This document shows positions 1 through 5,165 of a DNA stretch of 6,111 nt, piece by piece. The stretch's first letter is position 1. Each line of letters begins with the position of its first letter. Under the pieces are notes generated by a model. That model was given only the letters and a program-made list of their open reading frames with translations. It was not told where the DNA came from and did no database searches. The DNA lies in contig DMNK01000167.1 of the NCBI GenBank assembly GCA_003453695.1, positions 15,721-21,831 on the forward strand, written 5' to 3'. This DNA is from Acidimicrobiaceae bacterium. Its GTDB lineage: Bacteria; Actinomycetota; Acidimicrobiia; Acidimicrobiales; UBA8190. Made by a program: the position numbers and the translations under genes.

Positions 1-519
1 CAGGCCCAGGCGCCCTCCCGGCGGTAACCCGGTGCGCTTGAGCGCCCGGTAGCCGATGATGCCGGCACACAAGAGCGGAGCAGCGTGCTCGTCGTCGATC
101 TCGTCGGGGAGCCGGTAGGCGTAGCGCTCGTCGACGACGATGCGCTCGGCGTAGCCGCCGTCGAGGTCCCAGCCGGTGAACACCGCGCCCTCGCACAGGT
201 TCTCCTCTCCTCGCCGGCAGAACCGGCACACACCGTCGGTGCCCGCCAGCCAGGCGGCGCCCACACGTTCGCCCAGGGCGAAACGCGTGGCGCCGGGACC
301 GAGGGCGACCACCCGTCCCACCACCTCGTGTCCCGGGATCACCGACGGGCGGTGCACGGGGAGATCGCCCTCGGCCACGTGCAGGTCGGTGCGGCACACC
401 CCGCACACGAGAACCTCGAGCAGCACCTGGCTGGGGCCGGGGTCGGGATCGGCGTGCTCGACGAAGGAAAGCGGGCCCCTGTCAACAGGCCCCGGGGTCC
501 TCACCTCCCAGGCGCGCAC
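1..519 (-). CDS. Zinc-dependent alcohol dehydrogenase, N-terminal 173 residues (3' end outside window)
   Basis: The visible part is the GroES-like catalytic domain of a medium-chain alcohol dehydrogenase, which oxidises alcohols or reduces aldehydes with NAD(P)(H) in the cytosol. Reading from GTG at 519 gives MRAWEV, a common start for this family. Catalytic-zinc ligands are visible as Cys42 (GVCRTDLH), His64 with Glu65 (GHE) and Cys151 (PLLCAG). The structural zinc lobe reads D95-GV-C98-RF-C101-x7-C109, so the usual first Cys is Asp. The Rossmann NAD-binding domain lies beyond the window edge. An ATG at 527 is out of frame and soon meets a stop. No clear ribosome binding site precedes the GTG. 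The gene lies 75 bp downstream of the stress-protein gene on the same strand, so cotranscription is possible. The closest family is probably the actinobacterial AdhA-like zinc-binding alcohol dehydrogenases. The physiological substrate cannot be read from sequence. Confidence 0.9.
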   Translation of the reverse strand, partial: MRAWEVRTPGPVDRGPLSFVEHADPDPGPSQVLLEVLVCGVCRTDLHVAEGDLPVHRPSVIPGHEVVGRVVALGPGATRFALGERVGAAWLAGTDGVCRFCRRGEENLCEGAVFTGWDLDGGYAERIVVDERYAYRLPDEIDDEHAAPLLCAGIIGYRALKRTGLPPGGRLGL

Positions 520-533
520 CTTTTCATCGTCGC

Positions 534-551
534 ACGGGGCTGGGGTCCCGT
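534..551. promoter_or_regulatory. Imperfect palindrome between usp and adh (possible operator or hairpin)
   Basis: On the minus strand the 18 bases read ACGGGACCCCAGCCCCGT, with arms ACGGG and CCCGT around an 8-base centre. It begins 15 bases upstream of the adh GTG and 43 bases past the usp stop. The inner 14 bases match 10 positions of the mycobacterial DosR core GGGACTWWAGTCCC, but the AT centre is replaced by C. It could be an operator, a weak hairpin ending usp transcription, or chance in GC-rich DNA. Confidence 0.25.
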
Positions 552-594
552 TCAGCGGTGTCGAGATCGGGACACGAGCAGAACGAGTGCTGGC

Positions 595-1386
595 TCAGGG
601 CACCGCTGCCGGCGTGAGCACCGGCACCAGCAGCACGGGCACGCGGGTGGCGCTCAGGACGTCGAGGACAGCGGCGCCGTAGGGGCCCCGCGTCTGGCGC
701 GACCAGACCAGGACGACGAGATCGCTGGCGGTCTCCTCGACGCGTTGCAGCACGTGGCGCCCGAGCGGGCGGGTCTGCAGCCGCTCGTGCTCCCGGGCGA
801 CCCCGTTGGAGCCCGTCTCGGCCGCCCAGCTGTTCACGTCGCGGGCGTGGCCCGTCCAGGCCGCACCCGGATCCGGGCTGTCCGCCACGTGGAGCGGGAG
901 AGCGACGGTGTCGGTGCTGGTGAGCCCGGCCAATGCCGAAGCGGCGGCCAGCGCGGTTCGGCCTGTCCCGTCCAGGGCGCTCAGCACCCGGCGGGGGCCG
1001 GACCAATCGCCGACGGCCGGTGGCACGAACAGAAGAGGAAAGGAAGCCCGCCTCGCCACGGCCATGGCCGTCCCCCCGCCCCGGCGTGCTCCGGGCTGCC
1101 GCGGCGTCTGGCGGACCCCCAGCACCGTCATGACTGCACCCGGGGTCTCGGCCAAGGCGGTGATCACCGTCTCGGGGCGGCCCACGATGTGCTCGGTGTC
1201 CCCTCGGGTGACCCGGGCCAGGGCGCTGCGCCGGGCCTCGCCGCGCAGCCCGGGCCCGGGGTCCACGTGGACGGCGCGGACGGAAACCCCGAGCAGGCCG
1301 GCGACCACCTCGGCGGCGTGGCGCACCGACGCCTCTGCCGGCGGCCCGTCGATGCCGGCCAACACGTAGCGCCCTCCGTCGCGCAC
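595..1386 (-). CDS. Tandem-domain universal stress protein (UspA superfamily), 263 aa
   Basis: Universal stress proteins are cytosolic Rossmann-like proteins that in actinobacteria often bind ATP and are induced in hypoxia or stationary phase. Two UspA repeats are visible. The first (about residues 7-122) opens with YVLAGIDG and ends with ASFPLLFVPP. The second (about 132-256) opens with RRVLSALDG and ends with RVPVLLVPV. The canonical nucleotide loop G-x2-G-x9-G-(S/T) is poorly kept. Repeat one has a GGGT stretch at 103-106 in roughly the right place, and repeat two has WSRQTRGPYGAAV with no G-S/T pair, so ATP binding is doubtful. The length is slightly below the usual 280-300 aa for tandem proteins. 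The start is taken as GTG 1386, just before the first beta strand. The frame stays open upstream but no ATG, GTG or TTG lies close by. The gene is divergent from the ppx/gppA gene and upstream of adh on the same strand. The family call is firm; the start is less so. Confidence 0.83.
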   Translation of the reverse strand: MRDGGRYVLAGIDGPPAEASVRHAAEVVAGLLGVSVRAVHVDPGPGLRGEARRSALARVTRGDTEHIVGRPETVITALAETPGAVMTVLGVRQTPRQPGARRGGGTAMAVARRASFPLLFVPPAVGDWSGPRRVLSALDGTGRTALAAASALAGLTSTDTVALPLHVADSPDPGAAWTGHARDVNSWAAETGSNGVAREHERLQTRPLGRHVLQRVEETASDLVVLVWSRQTRGPYGAAVLDVLSATRVPVLLVPVLTPAAVP

Positions 1387-1452
1387 GGCATCCAGTGGAC
1401 CTGCTCCCCGGCGCCTTGGGCAGGGGCGAAGGTCATGCAGAAGCCGTCCGAC

Positions 1453-1461
1453 AGTCCCCGA
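1453..1461 (-). promoter_or_regulatory. DosR-like half site in the usp/ppx divergent gap (tentative)
   Basis: The minus strand reads TCGGGGACT, matching eight of nine positions of the left half of the mycobacterial DosR consensus TTSGGGACT. It lies about 67 bases upstream of the usp start. The right half is poorly matched. A 9-base match in GC-rich DNA is weak evidence, and no -10 or -35 pair could be picked out for either divergent gene. Confidence 0.15.
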
Positions 1462-1468
1462 GCGCGAG

Positions 1469-2440
1469 GTGGCCCGGCGACTACGGTCGGCGTCCGTGCC
1501 TCGCGCCGCGGTGTGGGACCTGGGCAGCAGTTCGTTCCAGGTGCTCGTGTGCGACAGTCCCGGGTGCAAGCAGTTGAAGCCCGTCACCCGGAGGCGGGCA
1601 TCGCTCAATTTGGGGATGGCGGTCGGGGCGACCGGGTCGATCCCTGCCGGGCGCGTCACTGCATCTTTGGCAGCGGCCAAACGTCTGCGACGGGCTGTGG
1701 AGGAGCTCCGGCCGGACGTGGTCGTCGCCCTCGCCACCGCCGCGCTCCGTGACGCCAGCAATGGCGGCGAGGTGGTGGCCCGCCTGGAGCGGGTGGTGGG
1801 GAAGAAGGTGCGTGTGCTCGACGGCGAGGAGGAGGCGCGCCTGTGCTTCGTCGGGCAACGCGCCGGCGTGTGGACCGGTCCGGGGCGCACGCTCGGGCTC
1901 GACCTGGGAGGCGGGAGCTTCGAGGTCGCCGTGGGGACCGACGACCGGATCGACTACGCCACCAGCACGGCGGTCGGTGCCACCCGGCTGCGCGGCGAGC
2001 TCGGCGCCCCTGCCCTACTCGGCAGCCATGAGCGGGACCTGATCCGGCGCCGCACCGCCGAGGCCCTCGTCGAGGTGCGCCGGGGGCTCCGGCGCTTCGG
2101 GAGGGTCGCCGGACGCACGGTGGTGAGCGGAGGGACCGCCCGGGCGCTCGCCCGCCTGGCCACGGCGCACACCCGGGAGCACGACTCCACCGGGCCGGCC
2201 GACGTGAACCAGGTCGAGCTCCCCGCCGCTCAGGTGGAGGATCTGGCCGGCCGTCTCGCCCTCCTCGATCTGAAGGAGCGCCTGGCCCTGCCCGGCATGT
2301 CGCCGCGCCGGGCGCCCATGATCCCCATCGGCGCCGCCATCCTGGCGACCATCGCCGCCGAGCTGAAGGTGGAGCGCTTCGTCGTGAGCGTGTGGGGACT
2401 GCGGGAGGGCGCCCTGATCGACGCCCTGTCCCGCCGTTGA
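1469..2440 (+). CDS. Ppx/GppA family phosphatase (exopolyphosphatase / pppGpp phosphohydrolase), 323 aa
   Basis: This is an ASKHA-fold enzyme predicted to hydrolyse inorganic polyphosphate from its ends and/or convert pppGpp to ppGpp in the cytosol. The phosphate-1 motif is VWDLGSSSFQVLV (residues 15-27; the usual DLGSNS has Ser for Asn). ATAALRDASNG is at 89-99. GEEEARL at 119-125 contains Glu121, which aligns with the catalytic Glu of E. coli Ppx. The phosphate-2 motif is LDLGGGSFEV at 144-153, followed by GATRLR, VVSGGTARALA and the C-terminal signature IPIGAAIL with WGLREGALIDAL. At about 320 aa it is the short form typical of actinobacteria, lacking the C-terminal HD-like domains of E. 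coli Ppx. GTG 1469 is the longest start. GTG 1496 (MPRAAVWDLG) is equally plausible, and neither has a strong ribosome binding site. The gene is divergent from usp and convergent with the zinc-ribbon gene. Polyphosphatase and pentaphosphatase roles cannot be told apart from sequence. Confidence 0.92.
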   Translation: MARRLRSASVPRAAVWDLGSSSFQVLVCDSPGCKQLKPVTRRRASLNLGMAVGATGSIPAGRVTASLAAAKRLRRAVEELRPDVVVALATAALRDASNGGEVVARLERVVGKKVRVLDGEEEARLCFVGQRAGVWTGPGRTLGLDLGGGSFEVAVGTDDRIDYATSTAVGATRLRGELGAPALLGSHERDLIRRRTAEALVEVRRGLRRFGRVAGRTVVSGGTARALARLATAHTREHDSTGPADVNQVELPAAQVEDLAGRLALLDLKERLALPGMSPRRAPMIPIGAAILATIAAELKVERFVVSVWGLREGALIDALSRR

Positions 2441-2459
2441 TCCGGTACTGCTCCTTCTT

Positions 2460-2609
2460 CTACTTCTTCCCCAGGATGCGGTTCATCTTGGTGCCACACA
2501 CCGGGCAGGAGCCCTGGGCGGCACGGCGCCCGTTGGCGAGCTCCACCTCCTGGCCCTCGAACTGCCGCTTCTCCCGGCACTTCACGCAGTAGCCCTCGTA
2601 CGACGCCAC
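2460..2609 (-). CDS. DUF5679-like small zinc-ribbon protein, 49 aa
   Basis: This short protein has two Cys pairs, YCVKC (Cys8, Cys11) and SCPVCGTKM (Cys35, Cys38), separated by a basic/acidic linker that includes NGRRAAQG. It ends in a lysine-rich GKK tail. The layout fits the DUF5679 zinc-ribbon family, in which a Cys4 site binds one zinc; no function is known to me. The start is GTG 2609, chosen because GAGGAG lies six bases upstream and because the conserved block begins right after it. The same frame stays open much further upstream, but that stretch is antisense to the MDMPI gene and is not credible protein. The stop is 19 bp from the ppx stop (convergent), and the gene is divergent from the MDMPI-type gene. 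Nucleic-acid or protein binding would be reasonable for a ribbon this small, but that is inference. Confidence 0.85.
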   Translation of the reverse strand: MASYEGYCVKCREKRQFEGQEVELANGRRAAQGSCPVCGTKMNRILGKK

Positions 2610-2615
2610 CGTGGC

Positions 2616-2621
2616 CTCCTC
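2616..2621 (-). promoter_or_regulatory. Ribosome binding site of the zinc-ribbon gene
   Basis: GAGGAG on the minus strand lies six bases (GCCACG) before the GTG at 2609. It is one of the best Shine-Dalgarno matches in the window, and it fixes the start of a gene that is otherwise easy to miss inside a longer open frame. Confidence 0.7.
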
Positions 2622-2665
2622 ATTCCGTTCGCGCCCCTCGAGGGGCCGCTCGGGATCAGACGACC

Positions 2666-2671
2666 GGTATA
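2666..2671 (-). promoter_or_regulatory. Candidate -10 element (TATACC) for the zinc-ribbon gene
   Basis: TATACC on the minus strand is the only AT-rich hexamer in the 253-bp divergent gap. It lies 57 bases upstream of the GTG start. No recognisable -35 hexamer sits 16-18 bases further upstream, so this is a weak call. Confidence 0.25.
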
Positions 2672-2794
2672 GCGCCGCTGCCTGCGGTTTTGGCGGATGC
2701 CGGACGCTTCGCCCCAGCCCGGACGCTTGCAGTGGTCGATGTCCCTGCCCAGCGGCGGTTTCGGGCACGTGATGTGGGACCACGGCCACGCATC

Positions 2795-2809
2795 GCCACT
2801 TCGGGTGGC
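2795..2809. repeat. Short perfect inverted repeat GCCAC-TTCGG-GTGGC
   Basis: Five-base arms GCCAC and GTGGC surround a TTCGG loop in the divergent gap, about 55 bases upstream of the MDMPI-type gene. The right arm overlaps the first copy of the 20-bp direct repeat. It could be an operator half or a small hairpin in the 5' leader. Stems this short are common in GC-rich DNA. Confidence 0.3.
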
Positions 2810-2840
2810 AGGGCCAGGGTCCGGGTGGCAGGGTCGGGCT
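2801..2840 (+). repeat. Two tandem copies of a 20-bp repeat upstream of the MDMPI-type gene
   Basis: Positions 2801-2820 (TCGGGTGGCAGGGCCAGGGT) and 2821-2840 (CCGGGTGGCAGGGTCGGGCT) are adjacent and share the exact 12-mer CGGGTGGCAGGG at 2802-2813 and 2822-2833. A 20-bp spacing is about two helical turns, so a protein could bind both on one face. It may instead be a simple slippage duplication. The second copy ends 22 bases before the GTG start. Confidence 0.6.
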
Positions 2841-2843
2841 GAC

Positions 2844-2859
2844 CAGATCCGGGGGTCTG
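2844..2859 (+). promoter_or_regulatory. Hairpin overlapping the G-rich ribosome binding site of the MDMPI-type gene
   Basis: CAGATCC (2844-2850) can pair with GGGTCTG (2853-2859), with one T-G wobble; opening the innermost pair leaves a four-base loop. The GGGGG run at 2851-2855, seven bases before the GTG at 2863, is the likely Shine-Dalgarno and lies inside this structure. The hairpin could lower or regulate translation initiation. That is an inference from pairing alone. Confidence 0.3.
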
Positions 2860-2862
2860 ACC

Positions 2863-3681
2863 GTGACAGAAGCAGCATCCGCCGAGCCCGCCGTGGCCCT
2901 CCTCTCCGAGGAGTGGCAGGCCATCGCCCACCTCGGCGCCGCCATCGACGACAAGGACTGGGACCTCCCCTCCGAATGTCCGGGCTGGAGCGTGAAGGAT
3001 CTCGTCTCCCACATGATCGGCACCGAGCGGTCGCTCATGGGCGAGCCCGCGCCTTTCGAAGCACCGCCCGCCGAACACGTGCGCAACCCGGTCGGGGCCG
3101 CCAACGAAGCCTGGGTCGCCGCCCGCCGCGCCGTGCCCGCCCCCGACGTGCTGGCCGAGTTCTCCGACGTCACCGGTCGCCGCCTCGAGCAGCTGAGGAA
3201 GATGCCCCCCGGGCGCTGGGAGGAAGTCGGCCCCAGCCCGGTCGGCCAGGTTCCGTACCGGGAGTTCATGGCGGTGCGGGCCATGGACTGCTGGGTCCAC
3301 GAGCAGGACATGCGCATCGCCACCGGCCGTCCCGGTCACATGGACGGACCGGTGGCCGAACTCGCCATGCGACGCATCGCCTCGGCCATGCCCTACGTGG
3401 TGGCCAAGAAGGCGGCCGCCGCCGACGGGTCGGTCGTGCGCTTCGAGCTGCTCAAGTCGCCCATCGCACAGGTGGGCGTGGTGGTGCGCCACGGCCGAGG
3501 GACGAGCCAGGACGACGTCGCCGACCCCACCGCCGAGATCCAGATGGATGCCGAGCTGTTCTGGCGCCTGGGTTGCGGCCGGGTCAGCGGTGACGCTGCG
3601 CTCGATGCGGGCATCGTCGGTCTGCGCGGGGACCTCGATCTCGCCGCCCGCGTGGTTCGCAACATGGCCTTCATGATCTGA
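2863..3681 (+). CDS. MDMPI/DinB-type protein, maleylpyruvate isomerase family (TIGR03083-like), 272 aa
   Basis: The N-terminal domain is a DinB-like four-helix bundle of the mycothiol-dependent maleylpyruvate isomerase family, whose members bind a divalent metal and often use mycothiol as thiol cofactor. Visible family features are the CPGWSVKDLVSHMIGTE block (39-55) and RAMDCWVHEQDMR (139-151). The likely metal ligands are His50, Asp142 and His146, spaced as in the characterised H/E-x3-H site but with Asp in place of Glu. The C-terminal part (about 160-272) contains VVRFELL, AEIQMDAELFWRLGCGR and a final GDLDLAARVVRNM, and resembles the SCP2-like C-terminal domain of the family. The GTG start follows a GGGGG run by seven bases and precedes the first helix by a short tail. 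Most proteins of this type have no known substrate, and nothing next to it suggests aromatic-acid degradation, so an isomerase role should not be assumed. It stands divergent from the zinc-ribbon gene and 56 bp upstream of tig. Confidence 0.85.
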   Translation: MTEAASAEPAVALLSEEWQAIAHLGAAIDDKDWDLPSECPGWSVKDLVSHMIGTERSLMGEPAPFEAPPAEHVRNPVGAANEAWVAARRAVPAPDVLAEFSDVTGRRLEQLRKMPPGRWEEVGPSPVGQVPYREFMAVRAMDCWVHEQDMRIATGRPGHMDGPVAELAMRRIASAMPYVVAKKAAAADGSVVRFELLKSPIAQVGVVVRHGRGTSQDDVADPTAEIQMDAELFWRLGCGRVSGDAALDAGIVGLRGDLDLAARVVRNMAFMI

Positions 3682-3690
3682 GCGCGCTTC

Positions 3691-3713
3691 GGCCGCCCCA
3701 GGGGGCCGGCCCG
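3691..3713 (+). terminator. GC-rich hairpin between the MDMPI-type gene and tig (possible terminator)
   Basis: GGCCGCCCC can pair with GGGGC-C-GGCC across a very tight loop, with one bulged C. It begins 10 bases after the TGA of the upstream gene. There is no T-run after it, so it is at best a U-less hairpin terminator of the sort proposed in high-GC bacteria. It separates the MDMPI-type gene from the proteostasis cluster. Confidence 0.35.
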
Positions 3714-3722
3714 GGCCACCAG

Positions 3723-3728
3723 TAGACT
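3723..3728 (+). promoter_or_regulatory. Candidate -10 element (TAGACT) directly before tig
   Basis: TAGACT fits the actinobacterial TANNNT -10 pattern and ends nine bases before the tig ATG. Transcription from it would begin within a few bases of the start codon, giving a nearly leaderless mRNA. This agrees with the absence of a Shine-Dalgarno before the ATG. No -35 match is evident. Confidence 0.3.
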
Positions 3729-3737
3729 TCGCCCCTC

Positions 3738-5165
3738 ATGCGTGCCACCGCCGCGCCCGCCGAGGGCAACCGGATGCGGCTCACGGTCGAGGTCGACGAG
3801 TCCGAGATCGACAAGGCCCTGGACGCCGCCGTGCGACGGCTCGGCCAGCAGGTGCGGGTGCCCGGCTTCCGTCCCGGCAAGGTGCCCCGCCAGGTGCTCG
3901 AAGCGCGCCTCGGCGGCCCCGAGGCCCTGCGCCGCCAGGCCATCAGCGACGCCCTCCCCGATCTCTACGCCCAGGCGGTGGTGGACACCGACCTCGATCC
4001 CATCGCCGCACCGGAGATCGACCTCACCTCCGGCGAGGAAGCCGGACCGGTCACCTTCGACGCCGTGGTGGAGGTACGTCCCACGGTGTCCGTGGCCGGA
4101 TACGCCGGCCTGGTGGTCACCGTGCCCCACCCCGAGGTGACCGACACCGACGTGGACGCGCAGATCGACCGGCTGCGCGAGCAGTCCGGCGAGCTCGAGC
4201 CCGTCAGCCGTCCCGCCACCGACGCCGACTACGTCACCATCGACCTGCACGGCAAGCGGCCCGGCGCCGACGACCTCGACGTCGACGACTTCCTCTACGA
4301 AGTGGGCAGCGCCACCGCCATGCCCGGGCTCGACGAGGAGCTGCGCGGCAAGAAGGCGGGCGACATCGTGGAGTTCGCCACCAGCCTTCCCGGCCCCGAG
4401 GAGTCCGGCTCGGGCGAGGCGCAGGTCCGGGTGCTCGTCAAGGACGTGAAGCGCAAGGTGCTTCCCGAGGCCACCGACGAGTGGGCCCAGGAGGCCTCGG
4501 AGTTCGACACCCTCGACGCCTTGCGAGACGACGTGCGCACGCGCCTGACACGGGTGCGCATGGTCCAGGCACAACTGGCGCTGCGCGAGCGGACCCTGGC
4601 CGCCCTGGTGGAGCTGGTCGAGGAGGAGCCGCCCCAGTCGCTCGTCGAGGCCGAGGTACGTGAGCGCCTGCACGACCTCGGTCACCGCCTCGAGACCCGG
4701 CACATCACCGTGGAGCAATTCCTGGCCGCCTCGGGGCGGGACGAGCAGGAGCTGCTGGCCGAGATCCGTGCCGAGGCCACCCAGGCGGTGCGGGCCGACC
4801 TGGCGCTGCGGGCCCTGGCCGACGCCGAATCGGTCGAGGTCACCGACGAGGAGCTCGACCAGGCCATCGCCGAGATGGCCGAGCAGGTGGGCACCGGCGC
4901 CAAGGAATTACGCCGCCGCCTCGAGCACGCAGGGAGGCTCTCCGCGGTACGCTCGGACCGCAGGAAGGCGAAGGCGCTCGCCTGGCTGCTCGAGCACGTG
5001 GAGCTCGTCGACGAGGACGGGAACCCGGTGTCCCGTGACGACCTGCGAGCCGACGGGAGCGGCGACGAGGCCGCAGCCGACGGGGGCGGCGATGCAGCCG
5101 CCGGTGAACGAGGGAGCAGCGAAGTGGAGACCGAAGCGACGTCCGGCACCGAGGGCGAGCAGTGA
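3738..5165 (+). CDS. tig: Trigger factor, ribosome-associated chaperone and peptidyl-prolyl isomerase, 475 aa
   Basis: Trigger factor sits at the ribosomal exit tunnel, shields nascent chains and has prolyl isomerase activity. The N-terminal ribosome-binding domain (about 1-140) carries the signature GFRPGKVP at residues 43-50, the position of the E. coli motif. The FKBP-type domain (about 160-243) runs from YVTIDLHG through [21 protein letters not shown] to [11 protein letters not shown]. The helical C-terminal chaperone domain (about 245-435) starts with [26 protein letters not shown] tail of about 40 residues (435-475), rich in Asp, Glu, Gly and Ala, follows and is likely disordered. Length is above the E. 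coli 432 aa because of this tail. The ATG start aligns with the usual N-terminus ([19 protein letters not shown]). There is no clear ribosome binding site, and a TANNNT box lies just upstream. The stop overlaps the clpP start (GTGA), indicating coupled translation. Confidence 0.97.
   Translation: MRATAAPAEGNRMRLTVEVDESEIDKALDAAVRRLGQQVRVPGFRPGKVPRQVLEARLGGPEALRRQAISDALPDLYAQAVVDTDLDPIAAPEIDLTSGEEAGPVTFDAVVEVRPTVSVAGYAGLVVTVPHPEVTDTDVDAQIDRLREQSGELEPVSRPATDADYVTIDLHGKRPGADDLDVDDFLYEVGSATAMPGLDEELRGKKAGDIVEFATSLPGPEESGSGEAQVRVLVKDVKRKVLPEATDEWAQEASEFDTLDALRDDVRTRLTRVRMVQAQLALRERTLAALVELVEEEPPQSLVEAEVRERLHDLGHRLETRHITVEQFLAASGRDEQELLAEIRAEATQAVRADLALRALADAESVEVTDEELDQAIAEMAEQVGTGAKELRRRLEHAGRLSAVRSDRRKAKALAWLLEHVELVDEDGNPVSRDDLRADGSGDEAAADGGGDAAAGERGSSEVETEATSGTEGEQ
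5151..5155 (+). promoter_or_regulatory. Ribosome binding site of clpP inside the end of tig
   Basis: GAGGG within the last tig codons lies six bases before the clpP GTG. It supports GTG 5162 as the clpP start and lets a ribosome finishing tig restart directly on clpP. Confidence 0.55.

Noticed and set aside
1164..1436. 90-codon minus-strand frame with an ATG start at 1436
   Set aside because: It overlaps the start of usp in another frame, carries no UspA motifs, and its composition is that of a shadow frame.
85..1752. 555-codon open frame on the plus strand
   Set aside because: It is antisense to adh and usp, which have clear domain motifs. The translation is low-complexity His/Gly/Arg-rich with no recognisable family, as expected of a shadow frame in high-GC DNA.
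1387..1890. Upstream extension of the usp frame to 1890 (431 aa in all)
   Set aside because: The extra residues are Arg/Ser/Thr-rich, antisense to ppx/gppA, and have no domain content. The UspA fold begins right after GTG 1386.
2441..2459. Shared bidirectional terminator between ppx and the zinc-ribbon gene
   Set aside because: The 19-bp gap has no inverted repeat; only a CT-rich run is seen.
2675..2691. Small hairpin CCGC-TGCCT-GCGG followed by TTTT, terminator-like
   Set aside because: The stem is only four base pairs and lies upstream of both divergent genes, where no plus-strand gene ends.
2656..3492. 278-codon minus-strand frame and the long extension of the zinc-ribbon frame to 3323
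   Set aside because: Both are antisense to the MDMPI-type gene. Only the last 49 codons of the latter frame (from GTG 2609) look like real protein.
2697..3593. 298-codon plus-strand frame overlapping the MDMPI-type gene
   Set aside because: Arg/Gly/Pro-rich translation with no motifs; the overlapping frame from GTG 2863 has clear family signatures.
3393..4718. 441-codon minus-strand frame
   Set aside because: Antisense to the well-supported trigger factor gene, and Gly/His/Leu-rich as expected from mirrored GC-rich codons.
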